Positions 31,802 through 40,349 of a stretch of 64,000 nt of DNA are shown one piece after another. Each line of letters starts with the position of its first letter. Position 1 is the stretch's first letter. The position numbers and the translations under genes are program-made. The notes beneath the pieces were generated by a model. The model saw nothing but the letters and a program-made list of their open reading frames with translations, was not told the DNA's origin and searched no databases. Origin of the DNA: an uncultured Oscillospiraceae bacterium (GTDB lineage Bacteria > Bacillota > Clostridia > Oscillospirales > Ruminococcaceae); contig CAKSEE010000006.1 in NCBI GenBank assembly GCA_934446455.1, forward strand, positions 1 to 64,000, read 5' to 3'.

Positions 31802-32302
31802 TCACGCCGCCAGCGGAAACGCCATAGCAATGATTATGCCCAGCAGCGAACCCGCAAGCACCTCGAGCGGGGTGTGCCCCAGAAACTCCTTGAAATCCTT
31901 GCGCTCGGATATTTTTTCGGTTATCTCGTCGCCGTCCGCAGTGCCGTTTTTCTGCGCTATCTCGTCGTCTATCTCGTCGATAACCCTGCGCAGGCGGTTA
32001 AGCTCCTTTGCGTGCAGCCCCGCGTTGTAGCGCACGCTCATCGCGTCGTAGATGACTACGCCCGCAAGGATCATTGCAAGCGCAAACGACGGGCTCGACA
32101 CGCCCTGAGAGCGCAGCGTGTAAATCGCCACGGACACCACGAGCGACGAATGGGACGAGGGCATTCCACCCGCGCCGGTAATGCGCTCGGGGTTGAACGT
32201 CTTGAACTTTATCGCATAGTGTATCGTCTTTAGTATCTGCGCCAGCAGCCACGAAATCACGCCGACTGTCAGTATGGGATTCGCCATCAGAATTTTCGTC
32301 AA
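31802..32302 (-). CDS. Divergent PAP2-family (DUF212) membrane protein
   Basis: A 166-residue protein with a hydrophobic N-terminus, the motif ITGAGGMPSSHSSLVVSVAI and a charged helical insert (HAKELNRLRRVIDEIDDEIA). GMPSSHS corresponds to a core phosphatase motif of PAP2/haloperoxidase relatives, so lipid or isoprenyl phosphate hydrolysis is plausible; its place between ispA and dxs favours isoprenyl phosphate. The start is TTG at 32302, nine bases after GGAGG. Confidence 0.88.
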   Translation of the reverse strand: MTKILMANPILTVGVISWLLAQILKTIHYAIKFKTFNPERITGAGGMPSSHSSLVVSVAIYTLRSQGVSSPSFALAMILAGVVIYDAMSVRYNAGLHAKELNRLRRVIDEIDDEIAQKNGTADGDEITEKISERKDFKEFLGHTPLEVLAGSLLGIIIAMAFPLAA

Positions 32303-32340
32303 AACAATTACCTCCGCTGCAAAGCGATTTTGCGCCGCGT

Positions 32341-33225
32341 TCAGCGCCTGCGCGTGAGAAGGCTTTCCGTAAGTTCCATGAGAAAGCCGTTGTCATCGAA
32401 CGCCTCAAGGCAGCCTTTTGCCTTTTCAGTGAGGCGCGCCGCCTCCTCGTGCGCCGCGTCAAGCCCCATTATGGTGACACAGGTGCACTTTCCGCTCTGC
32501 GCGTCGCTGCCTGTGGGCTTGCCAAGCTCCTTTTCGTCCGCCGTTACGTCAAGTATATCGTCCACTATCTGGAACGCCTCGCCCAAAAGCTGCCCGTACG
32601 TTCCCGCGGCAAGCTGCCTTTGCGCGTCCGCGCCTGCGGCTATGCACCCTGCGCGGCAGCAGAACTCCAGCAGCGCGCCCGTTTTCATGCGGTACATTTC
32701 AAGCAGCTCCGCAAGCGGCAGCTGCCCGCCCTCGTTTTCCGTGTCAATGGTCTGCCCGCCTATCATGCCGAACACGCCCGCGCGCTCGCCGAGAAGCGCA
32801 ATGATTTTAAGCGCCGCCTCCTGCGAAAGCGCGCCTCTGAGCGCCGCCTGCGCTATTATCTGCGCGGGCATTATCGCAAGCGCGTCGCCCGCAAGCAGCG
32901 CAGTGGTTTCACCGAATGCCTTGTGGCAGCTGGGCTTGCCGCGCCGCATATCGTCGTTGTCCATGCAGGGCAGGTCGTCGTGTATAAGTGAAAACGTGTG
33001 CATCATCTCGATAGCGCACGCCACGGGCAGCGCCGTTTCGGGCAGCCCCCCGCACACGCGGCAGAACTCCATCGCAAGCGCGGGACGAATGCGCTTTCCG
33101 CCCGCGCTCAGGCTGTAGCGCGCAGCGTTTATCACATTTTCCTGCAGGCACTTTGTTTCGGGCAGGTACCGCCCGAGAGCGCGCTCGGTCATCTCGGCGT
33201 AGTCGGAAAGCCTTTCGTTTACCAT
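32341..33225 (-). CDS. ispA: Polyprenyl (farnesyl/geranyl) diphosphate synthase
   Basis: About 294 residues of the all-helical trans-prenyltransferase fold. The first aspartate-rich motif is LIHDDLPCMDNDDMRRGKPS and the second is VDDILDVTADEKELGK; substrate-binding GGKRIRPAL lies near residue 45. It chains IPP onto allylic diphosphates to give FPP for undecaprenol and quinone-like lipids. The ATG at 33225 has GGGAG eight bases upstream; a GTG two codons earlier sits too close. It follows xseB with overlap, as is usual in Firmicutes. Confidence 0.94.
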   Translation of the reverse strand: MVNERLSDYAEMTERALGRYLPETKCLQENVINAARYSLSAGGKRIRPALAMEFCRVCGGLPETALPVACAIEMMHTFSLIHDDLPCMDNDDMRRGKPSCHKAFGETTALLAGDALAIMPAQIIAQAALRGALSQEAALKIIALLGERAGVFGMIGGQTIDTENEGGQLPLAELLEMYRMKTGALLEFCCRAGCIAAGADAQRQLAAGTYGQLLGEAFQIVDDILDVTADEKELGKPTGSDAQSGKCTCVTIMGLDAAHEEAARLTEKAKGCLEAFDDNGFLMELTESLLTRRR

Positions 33226-33227
33226 GC

Positions 33228-33410
33228 TCACTTCTCCCCCGCTTCAAGCTGCTCCACGCGCAGCTTTGCCTGCTCTATATACTCCTTGCAGCCCTTGACA
33301 AGCTCCGCCGCCTCCGCGTAGAGCTTTACGGACTCCTCCAGCGGCACGTCCTGCGCGCTCATGCGCTCGGATATCTCGTTAAGCCGCTTCATCGACTGTT
33401 CAAAATCCAT
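33228..33410 (-). CDS. xseB: Exodeoxyribonuclease VII small subunit
   Basis: A 60-residue coiled protein (FEQSMKRLNEISERM, VPLEESVKLYAEAAELVKGC) that pairs with XseA to degrade single-stranded DNA. AAAGGA lies seven bases before the ATG, which begins three bases after xseA ends. Confidence 0.95.
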   Translation of the reverse strand: MDFEQSMKRLNEISERMSAQDVPLEESVKLYAEAAELVKGCKEYIEQAKLRVEQLEAGEK

Positions 33411-33413
33411 GTT

Positions 33414-34625
33414 CTAGTCCTTTATTTCGGTTATCGTCGCCGCAGCGCTGCCGCGGCTGAATCTTATCTCAACGCAGTCCCCCGCGCAAAGCTCGCCCGA
33501 GGACGTTATCACCCTGCCCGCGCGCTGCGTTACGGAAAAGCCGCGCGCCAGCACCCCGAGCGGGTCGAGCGCGGAAATGACCCCCGCGCGCTGCGCAAGC
33601 GCCCTCTCGGCGCCCTCAAGCCGCGCGCGCATTCTGAGCGCTATGGCGTCCCTCGCCGAAATCAGCCGCTGCTCCTTTGCAAGTATAAGGCTTTTCGGGG
33701 AGCGCGCGCGGATAAGCTCTGCACGCGCGGAAAGCTCGCGCTCGCGCAAGGCTATGTGCCTGCGGGCGCAGTCCGCCATGTATTCAAGCGCGCCGTCAAG
33801 CCTTGAAATAAGCTCCGCGCCGTCGGGTACGGCAAGCTCCGCCGCAGCGGAGGGCGTGGGCGCGCGCAGATCCGCGGCATAGTCGCACAGGGTCGTGTCG
33901 GTTTCGTGGCCTACCGCGCTTATCGTCGGTATGCGGCTTTCGTAAACGGCGCGCGCCACCTGCTCGGTGTTAAACGCCGACAGATCCTCCGCTGAGCCGC
34001 CGCCGCGCCCTACGATAATAACGTCCGCGCCCGTGCCCTGCGCCGCCCTGAGACTCTGCGAAACGCTCTGCGCGGCGCCCGTGCCCTGCACGAGCGCAGG
34101 CACTACCACAAGCGTTACAAGCGGGTAACGCCTGCTTATAATGTTGATGATATCCTGTAGCGCCGCGCCGCCCGGCGCCGTAACCACGGCTATCTTTTTC
34201 GGGCAGGGCGGAATCGGGCGCTTCTGCGAAAAAACGCCCTCGGCAAGCAGCCGCCTTTTAAGCTCCTCGAGCGCCGCAGCCTGCTCGCCCGCGCCGTCGG
34301 GCTTCATCGCGGCGCAGTTTATCTGATACACGCCCGACGGCTCGTATACTGTTATCTGCCCCCTGCACACAACGGTGTCGCCGTCCTCGGGCGCAAAATC
34401 AAGCCGCGCGGCGTTCCCCGCGAACATTACCGCCTTAAGCTGCGTCTGCCCGTCCGTAAGCGTGAAATAGAGGTGTCCCGTCTTTCTGTGGCACACAAAG
34501 TTCGACACCTCGCCGCGCACTGCAACGTCGTTAAGCCGCCTGTCGCCCTTTATGAGCATGGACACCACCCTGTTCACCTGCGAAACGGTGACAACGGGCG
34601 GCTCACTTTGCGTCTGATACGGCAT
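33414..34625 (-). CDS. xseA: Exodeoxyribonuclease VII large subunit
   Basis: A 403-residue nuclease subunit. An N-terminal OB fold (DVAVRGEVSNFVCHRKTGHL, YFTLTD) is followed by the catalytic domain (KIAVVTAPGGAALQDIINII, DVIIVGRGGGSAEDLSAFN, VGHETDTTLCDYAADLRAPT) and a helical C-terminus. It cuts single-stranded DNA from both ends with XseB. The start overlaps the end of nusB by 23 bases, indicating coupling. Confidence 0.96.
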   Translation of the reverse strand: MPYQTQSEPPVVTVSQVNRVVSMLIKGDRRLNDVAVRGEVSNFVCHRKTGHLYFTLTDGQTQLKAVMFAGNAARLDFAPEDGDTVVCRGQITVYEPSGVYQINCAAMKPDGAGEQAAALEELKRRLLAEGVFSQKRPIPPCPKKIAVVTAPGGAALQDIINIISRRYPLVTLVVVPALVQGTGAAQSVSQSLRAAQGTGADVIIVGRGGGSAEDLSAFNTEQVARAVYESRIPTISAVGHETDTTLCDYAADLRAPTPSAAAELAVPDGAELISRLDGALEYMADCARRHIALRERELSARAELIRARSPKSLILAKEQRLISARDAIALRMRARLEGAERALAQRAGVISALDPLGVLARGFSVTQRAGRVITSSGELCAGDCVEIRFSRGSAAATITEIKD

Positions 34626-35025
34626 TGAGTTCTCCCATGTAAGAGTTCAGTATTCCGTTGATAAAGCCGCTGTCCGCCTTCATGGAATACTTCTTGGCAA
34701 GCTCCACCGCTTCGTTTATCGCTGCCGCGCAGGGAACCCTGTCGCAATACTTCATCTCGTAAATGGCGATTTTCAGAATCACCATGTTCACCTTTGCAAT
34801 GCGGGACACCGCGCGCGTTTTGGAATACTTCGCGACTACCGCGCAAAGCTCCTCGTCGTGCTCCATAACGCCGCGCACTATCTCGTCCGTTTCCTCGTTC
34901 TTCGCCATGTCGAACGCCTCGGGATTCAGCTCGTCTATCTCCTCGGGCGTCGTGCCGAACTGAAGCTGGTATAATATGAGGAACGCGCCCTCGCGAACCT
35001 CGGGTCTTGTAAGCTTGTTTTCCAT
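34603..35025 (-). CDS. nusB: Transcription antitermination factor NusB
   Basis: A 140-residue all-helical RNA-binding protein that joins NusE (S10) at boxA in rRNA antitermination. Conserved REGAFLILYQLQFG at the N-terminus and EMKYCDRVPCAAAINEAVEL, AKKYS and GFINGIL at the C-terminus. AAGGAG lies before the ATG. It sits after asp23, as usual. Confidence 0.95.
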   Translation of the reverse strand: MENKLTRPEVREGAFLILYQLQFGTTPEEIDELNPEAFDMAKNEETDEIVRGVMEHDEELCAVVAKYSKTRAVSRIAKVNMVILKIAIYEMKYCDRVPCAAAINEAVELAKKYSMKADSGFINGILNSYMGELNAVSDAK

Positions 35026-35029
35026 GTAT

Positions 35030-35371
35030 TTACTCCTTGAACTGCACTCCTGCGATGTCTACGTCTACCTTTGTTACGGTAAAGCCCGTCATGCCCTGCA
35101 CTGCCGCCTTGACGCTCTTCTGCACCTGCTCGGACACGTTTACGGCGTTGTAGCCCTCAAGCACCACAAGCTCGAGCTTCACTGCCGCCGTTTCCCCCGA
35201 AAGGCGGACGCGCACCGCGCCCATGAGCTTCGACCTTGCGCTTGAGCGCACAAGGCGTCCTGCCTCGCTTGCAACGCCCTCTATCTCGCACGCGGCGGTT
35301 TCCGCAATTTTAAGGATAACGTCTGCCGACACCTTTATGCTGCCAACGGTCTTGCTGCTGTTTGCTTCCAT
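35030..35371 (-). CDS. Asp23/Gls24 family envelope stress protein
   Basis: A 113-residue Asp23-domain protein (SADVILKIAETAACEIEGVA, YNAVNVSEQVQKSVKAAVQG, GFTVTKVDVDIAGV). The family is abundant at the membrane and linked to cell envelope homeostasis. The ATG at 35371 is chosen because GGGAGG lies eight bases upstream; a longer frame from 35422 would begin inside the promoter. It is the first gene of an 11-gene leftward operon ending with recN. Confidence 0.92.
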   Translation of the reverse strand: MEANSSKTVGSIKVSADVILKIAETAACEIEGVASEAGRLVRSSARSKLMGAVRVRLSGETAAVKLELVVLEGYNAVNVSEQVQKSVKAAVQGMTGFTVTKVDVDIAGVQFKE

Positions 35372-35412
35372 AATTGTTCCTCCCATATTCATGCGTACAA
35401 TTATACCAGTAT

Positions 35413-35441
35413 AGTATATCACACTTTTTGAATTTGTACAA
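35413..35441 (-). promoter_or_regulatory. Promoter of the asp23-recN operon
   Basis: Leftward TTGTAC (35441-35436), 17 bases, TATACT (35418-35413). A second TATAAT 10 bases downstream has no good -35. Confidence 0.75.
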
Positions 35442-35469
35442 GTGGTTTTTTCAAATTAGCACGCCCAAA

Positions 35470-35481
35470 AGACACGTGTCT
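35470..35481. promoter_or_regulatory. 12-bp perfect palindrome AGACACGTGTCT
   Basis: It lies between the divergent promoters of the asp23 operon and the unknown gene pair, about 45-55 bases from each. A dimeric regulator site is possible. Confidence 0.4.
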
Positions 35482-35524
35482 GATGTCCCAAGCAAAAAAA
35501 TTTCATAAAATATCCTTAAACCCC

Positions 35525-35553
35525 TTTATTTATTCGGAAGAATATGCTATAAT
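35525..35553 (+). promoter_or_regulatory. Promoter of the unknown gene pair
   Basis: TTTATT (35525-35530), 17 bases, TATAAT (35548-35553) with an extended TGC. Confidence 0.7.
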
Positions 35554-35644
35554 AAGATATTGAACAATATTAAACGCCGTTTCCCATTAACGGCACGCGA
35601 TAATTCTCCGCAGGACTGCTGCGGATATTTTGAGGTGAAACTGC

Positions 35645-36514
35645 ATGGCATTCTGCGACCTTAAGCCCGTGCGCGTCCTTGACGAGGCGCTGGGCCGCAC
35701 ATATATCGTGGGTGAAACGTTCGCGGTATACACCGTCGGAGAGGACACGCCCGTCGTTTACAGCTGGGACATGATAGACTCCGCCTACGCCGACAGCAGG
35801 GGCATCGTCATCACCGCGCAGGAGCAGGACTGGGTGCTGCCCATGAAGCTCTTTGCCGCAGCAGACGAGTATTTCAGGTGCGTTGCCCTTATAGAATGCG
35901 CCCGGAAAAAGCACGGATTTACATACGCGCACGGAAAGCGCCTGCTTCCGCTTAAAAACCTCTATGCCGAAACCGACGCGGGCAAGGACGCCTACAGCGG
36001 CGAAAGCGAGATCGACGAAAACGACGCCGCGGCGACCTTTGTAATGCTGATGAATTTCAAGCTTATAAAGATACTGTGGCTTATAGCGGTGCTTGTCATG
36101 CTGCTTATCTTCGGCGCGCTGCACCTGTTTATCGGCGCTGACCGCGACAACCTGCTGTATTTCCTTCCGATATCCATTGCGGGCGGCGGCATTGTGGCGC
36201 TCATTATCTACATGATATGCCACGCCGCGGCGCGCAGCCGTTTTCATGCAATAGAAACAGCGGACCCTGCGGCAAGCGAGACCGTGACATACGTTGTAAG
36301 CAAGGCGGGCTTTGCCGCGTGCGAGTCCTGCACCTACGGCAGCGGCGGAGAGCTTGTGCCGTGGAGCGTTATCGACTACTTTATAGAATCGGACAGAATG
36401 TTCATTCTCTACATAGGCAAGGAGCCTGTGGCGTTTATCCCCAAAAGGGCGTTTGAAAAGAAATACATCGGCGGCATTGCCGATATAATCGCGCTCAATC
36501 TTGAGCAGAAATAA
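35645..36514 (+). CDS. Membrane protein with YcxB-like C-terminal segment, unknown function
   Basis: A 289-residue protein. Residues 1-130 look like a soluble beta-rich domain (VVYSWDMIDSAYADSRGIVI). Two hydrophobic helices follow (LIKILWLIAVLVMLLIFGAL and FLPISIAGGGIVALIIYMIC), then a C-terminal domain that resembles YcxB-like/PH-like modules (LVPWSVIDYFIESDRMFILY, IGKEPVAFIPKRAFEKK). Both soluble parts share the pattern W-x-x-I-D, so the protein may be a tandem PH-like repeat around a membrane hairpin. GAGGTG lies before the ATG. It begins its own rightward transcript with the next gene 17 bases downstream. No enzyme motif is seen. Confidence 0.75.
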   Translation: MAFCDLKPVRVLDEALGRTYIVGETFAVYTVGEDTPVVYSWDMIDSAYADSRGIVITAQEQDWVLPMKLFAAADEYFRCVALIECARKKHGFTYAHGKRLLPLKNLYAETDAGKDAYSGESEIDENDAAATFVMLMNFKLIKILWLIAVLVMLLIFGALHLFIGADRDNLLYFLPISIAGGGIVALIIYMICHAAARSRFHAIETADPAASETVTYVVSKAGFAACESCTYGSGGELVPWSVIDYFIESDRMFILYIGKEPVAFIPKRAFEKKYIGGIADIIALNLEQK

Positions 36515-36531
36515 CAAGGGCGGTGAGCTTT

Positions 36532-37917
36532 GTGGCGGTTGAGGTAAAAACCGAAAGCATTGACATAAACGGGCAGGACGTGCTTCTCGTGTGCGTCAGC
36601 GGCGGCTCGTGCGCTATCGGCACGTGCTCTGCGGGACATCTTTCGCGCGACAGGGACGCCTCCTCGCTCACGCGTATATTCTACATGGGAAACGAGCCTG
36701 TGATAAGCCTTGTCTGCCCGAATAACGGCAGCGTTCATTCGGACAAGCTGCTGTCCTTTTCCCCGGGGTTTCAGGGGGTGGAGCTGCCGTTCCGCGACGC
36801 GCTGATGGAGGGCTTTATGCGGCTCAACCGCGGCGATTCTGCCGAGGCGGCGCTGCGCGATATGTTCGCTATGCTCTCTGACGGAGTATATGCGGTCTAC
36901 ACAAGCGAATACTACCCGACCGACGGCAGCGGGGCGCTCTTCTGGGGCGCGTACAACATCTCGCACGAGGTGCATGGCACAGCGGAGCATAACCACGTTA
37001 TCGGCGACTACCGCACCTACCGCCCGTGCTTTCTCGTGCCGAGCGAGCCGCTCGACCGCTATACCACAAAGACGAAGTCCATGACGGACGAGGCGGTGAA
37101 GTCGCGGCGCATTCAGGGTATAGTATACCACCTGTCGGGGTTCCACTCAGTGCTTCTTAAGGGGCATCACGGCGCGGTGTCCTGCGTTGACTGCGGCATT
37201 CCGTTCAGGTGCGCGGTTATCGAGAAGATAAACGAGCCGTACACCGACCTGCCCGCACCCATAGCGCCTCCCCCCGCCGAGGGCGAGACCGGGCAGGAAG
37301 CGCAGCCCGCTCCTCCCGTTCAGGAACAGCGCGGCATAACGGGCTTCCGCAGCGCCTCGGTAAAGGTGCCGCTTGCGATATTCCCCAAGGAAATGCTGCG
37401 CCACCTGCTTGAAACGCGCTTTGAGTACAAGCCCGAGCAGTACCGCACGCTGATATCAAAGCTCAACACCGTGCGCAGGAAATCCGTGAGCAACGCGGTA
37501 GTGGCGCACAGCATTCTTGAAAAATGCGATAGGCTGCCCGACTGCGAAATGGTCGAGAGCGCAAACGCGCTTGACGGGCTGACGGACGAGCAGCTCAACT
37601 GCCTGCTTGCGGGCGACGTTGAGTGCGACGGAAGGCTCATCATCTCCCCGAACTACTACACAAGCGTTGTTACAGCGTGCAATTACCTGCACTTCCACGA
37701 CAAGGAGCGCTTTATAGATTTCGCCGTTGCGATTATGAACAACCCCGCGCTCTCAGCAACGCACGAGTACATTGCGCGGCGCGTGTCCAGACTCGAGCAT
37801 AACGCAAAGGTCTACGGCTTCTTCAAATCCGCGCTTAAAAGCGGCAGCGACGCATACGAAAAAATCATCGTCCCCGCAGGCGAATACGTCCGCGAGTACG
37901 AGCAGCAGGACGAATAA
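36532..37917 (+). CDS. Unrecognised soluble protein, 461 residues
   Basis: No family is recognised. The N-terminal ~230 residues carry a cysteine-containing segment (VCVSGGSCAIGTCSAGH) and long stretches of mixed alpha/beta character, including YHLSGFHSVLLKGHHGAVSC and VDCG. A proline/glutamate-rich linker (about 240-268) leads to a helical C-terminal half (ALDGLTDEQLNCLLAGDVEC, EYIARRVSRLEHNAKVYGFF). It has no signal peptide or membrane helix, so it is cytoplasmic. The start is set at the GTG at 36532, five bases after GGCGGTGA; a GTG at 36523 lies inside that site. It is co-transcribed with the YcxB-like membrane protein, and a terminator follows. Confidence 0.75.
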   Translation: MAVEVKTESIDINGQDVLLVCVSGGSCAIGTCSAGHLSRDRDASSLTRIFYMGNEPVISLVCPNNGSVHSDKLLSFSPGFQGVELPFRDALMEGFMRLNRGDSAEAALRDMFAMLSDGVYAVYTSEYYPTDGSGALFWGAYNISHEVHGTAEHNHVIGDYRTYRPCFLVPSEPLDRYTTKTKSMTDEAVKSRRIQGIVYHLSGFHSVLLKGHHGAVSCVDCGIPFRCAVIEKINEPYTDLPAPIAPPPAEGETGQEAQPAPPVQEQRGITGFRSASVKVPLAIFPKEMLRHLLETRFEYKPEQYRTLISKLNTVRRKSVSNAVVAHSILEKCDRLPDCEMVESANALDGLTDEQLNCLLAGDVECDGRLIISPNYYTSVVTACNYLHFHDKERFIDFAVAIMNNPALSATHEYIARRVSRLEHNAKVYGFFKSALKSGSDAYEKIIVPAGEYVREYEQQDE

Positions 37918-37932
37918 ACAAAATACATGAAA

Positions 37933-37962
37933 GCCCCGCAGCGCTTGCTGCGGGGCATTTTT
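37933..37962 (+). terminator. Terminator after the unknown gene pair
   Basis: GCCCCGCAGC, GCTT loop, GCTGCGGGGC, then ATTTTT. It lies between convergent genes and may also limit leftward cotH transcripts. Confidence 0.9.
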
Positions 37963-37963
37963 G

Positions 37964-40324
37964 TTATCTTATTGTGTATTTACCGCTGTCAAGGCGGACG
38001 TACGTCCTGCCTGCGGGTATTTCGGGTATCGGCACGCTTTGCAGTATCTGCCCGTTCTTGTCGGAGAGAATGAGCGTTTCGCCCGCCTTGAGCGAGAACG
38101 AAGCCTGCACCTGCATGAGCGCGTCCTCGGTCTTGTTGTTCTTCATTACAATAAGCAGCTCGGAGTTCGGCTCTATCTTGACGTCGGGCAGCGCCCAGCG
38201 CGTAAGGTCATCCTCGCCGTCGGTAAGGTACAGCCCCGCTGTTGAAGCCGCCTCCTCGTTCGGGTTGTAAAGCCTTATCCAGCCCGCGCCCTTTTCGGTG
38301 CATAGGGCGCTCACGCGGAGCGGCTCGCCGTGCAGCTCCCTGCGCTCCACAACAAGCTTTGCGGTTACCCTGCCGTCCTGCGCCATGTCCGCGGTTATAC
38401 GCACCTCGGGCGTTTCGTAGTCCGCGCCGTTTATCTCCCACTTAACAAAAGCGTAGTCGTCAAACGGCTGCGCGCTTATCGTAACGCCGCACTGCGTAAA
38501 GTAAGATCCGCTCACAATGCCGCCCACGGTTTTCTGCGTGCCGAGCGCAGCCTGCGCGCCGCGCGTTCCCGTTACGGATATGTCGTAATACTCCGCCTCG
38601 TACCCGAAGTTTCTGCAAAGGTCCTTAAGCACCACCCTTGCGCGCTTCTCCGCAAAGTCGCGTATCTGCTGCCTGCTGTCCGCAAACGTCCACTCGTTCG
38701 CCCATTCGCTTGTTATGCCGTGATTGAGCGCGTACATCTGCTCGCTGTCGCTCTTTTCGCACAGCTCGTCAAGCGTTTCAAGTATATTTTCGGTGCTGAA
38801 CGCTCCCGCCATAAGGTCGCACAGCGTGTCAGACAGCTTCTCGCACATATCCTCGCGCGTGAGCAGCGCCTTGAGCATTGCGCTCTCGCCGCTCATGTGC
38901 GCGCCCGAAAGCAGGTCGGACAGCGTGCGCAGCGTGTGACCCTCGCCGTAAAGCCCCCACGCGTACTCCGCGTCAAAAAACAGAAAGCGCCATCTGCCGT
39001 CCATTTTCTCGCTTGTAAGCTCCTCGCCCTCCTCGGGGTAGTAGCGGTACGCCTTGTAGTTGTTGCCGGGCCAGTCCTTGTTGGATATGAAAATCTGCAT
39101 TGCATAGTATTGCATGAGGTCCTCTATATCAACAAGCCCGCAGAACTCCTCAAAGGTTTTGTCGTCGGTGAGGTCGCGGTTGTATATGTAGTCCGTAACC
39201 ACCGCGAAGTCCGCAAGGGCGCGTTCGCTGCCCTCCTCGGGATTTTCGGTGTTGGCTACTATCTCGTACCGGTCCTTATTGCCGCCGTACTGCGTTGCAA
39301 GGTAGTCCTCGTTGTAGTTTTCGTGCAGCCACGCAAAGCCGTAGTATTCGCCGTTCAGGAACACCGCCGCAGGGGTTGTGTGCTGCGTTGAGGAATAGCC
39401 GTAGTCGCGCGCAAGCTGCTGCGACAGCTCGTCGCGCACGCCCGCAAACTCGCGGTCGTTGGCGCCGTTGCGAAGCACAATGCGGTCGTACTCCGAAATG
39501 GGAACGCCCGCCTCCGTTACGGCGTCGGGGAAGAACGCGTACTTGAACTTGCCGTTTTTGGGGTCGTATTCCTTTCGCGCTATAAGCTTCAGCGATTTCT
39601 GGCTCACCACGCGCGAGTATCCGCCGACTATGCGCACTCCCGCCGCCTGCGAAATAACGTTGTCGCCGCCGCTCTCAAATACCTCGACGTATATGTCGCG
39701 CTCGGCTTCCCTGCCCGACATATAGTAGTTGCCCGGCGCGTTGTAGGGTATCTCCTCGCCCCGGTGTTCCTTTACATAGTCGTCGTAAATCTTTCCGGGA
39801 ACGGCTATGCCGTACTCGTAGTCGTAGAGGTTGTACGGGTCAGTTGACAGCACGAAAACAAGCGTGTCCTCGCCGAAGCGCTCCGCGACGCCGCGCCCCG
39901 TAACAAAGCTGCGCGTGTATATATCCGAGCGTCCGCCGTCGTTTACGCACAGCGCCTTTATCGTGGTCGCGCGCACCTCGCCGCCCGCGTTTATCTCAAT
40001 GGGCGCGGTGTAAAGCGCGTCGCTCTCGTCGGGGTCTGAGCCGTCGGTCGTGAAGTATATCTGCGCGCCCTTTTCCGCGGTAAGCTCAACGGCTATATTC
40101 TCCGCGTAGAACCCCGCCCTGTGCGAAAACTCAACGCCCTTTATGTGCTTTTCCTCGGGCGCGCTCTCGTCCTCGGGCGCAGAAGTCACCTGCACGAGCG
40201 AAAGACTGCCGTCCTCGTCCTCCTCAAACGACACCGTGACCTCGTCCTGCGGCTGCATGGCATAGATTATCGCCGCCGCAGCGCCCATAAGCACCAAAAC
40301 CGCCAGAATTATGTAACGCTTCAT
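37964..40324 (-). CDS. CotH kinase family protein with chitobiase-like and lamin-tail domains
   Basis: A 786-residue exported protein with an N-terminal membrane anchor (YIILAVLVLMGAAAAIIYAM). A chitobiase/FN3-like domain follows (about 50-140, QIYFTTDGSDPDESDALYTA). The CotH atypical protein kinase domain spans about 170-560 (SRVVSQKSLKLIARKEYD, DRIVLRNGANDREFAGVRDE, HENYNEDYLATQYGGNKDRY, WRFLFFDAEYAWGLYG). A C-terminal lamin-tail-like sandwich ends it (about 660-786). CotH phosphorylates spore coat proteins in Bacillus, while clostridial CotH proteins often accompany cellulosomes or VTC/DUF4956 genes; that cluster is 12 kb away here. It is the last gene of the esterase-GH5 operon, 25 bases after GH5. 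Confidence 0.9.
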   Translation of the reverse strand: MKRYIILAVLVLMGAAAAIIYAMQPQDEVTVSFEEDEDGSLSLVQVTSAPEDESAPEEKHIKGVEFSHRAGFYAENIAVELTAEKGAQIYFTTDGSDPDESDALYTAPIEINAGGEVRATTIKALCVNDGGRSDIYTRSFVTGRGVAERFGEDTLVFVLSTDPYNLYDYEYGIAVPGKIYDDYVKEHRGEEIPYNAPGNYYMSGREAERDIYVEVFESGGDNVISQAAGVRIVGGYSRVVSQKSLKLIARKEYDPKNGKFKYAFFPDAVTEAGVPISEYDRIVLRNGANDREFAGVRDELSQQLARDYGYSSTQHTTPAAVFLNGEYYGFAWLHENYNEDYLATQYGGNKDRYEIVANTENPEEGSERALADFAVVTDYIYNRDLTDDKTFEEFCGLVDIEDLMQYYAMQIFISNKDWPGNNYKAYRYYPEEGEELTSEKMDGRWRFLFFDAEYAWGLYGEGHTLRTLSDLLSGAHMSGESAMLKALLTREDMCEKLSDTLCDLMAGAFSTENILETLDELCEKSDSEQMYALNHGITSEWANEWTFADSRQQIRDFAEKRARVVLKDLCRNFGYEAEYYDISVTGTRGAQAALGTQKTVGGIVSGSYFTQCGVTISAQPFDDYAFVKWEINGADYETPEVRITADMAQDGRVTAKLVVERRELHGEPLRVSALCTEKGAGWIRLYNPNEEAASTAGLYLTDGEDDLTRWALPDVKIEPNSELLIVMKNNKTEDALMQVQASFSLKAGETLILSDKNGQILQSVPIPEIPAGRTYVRLDSGKYTIR

Positions 40325-40349
40325 AAATGTGTTCTCCCAAAATCATGCG

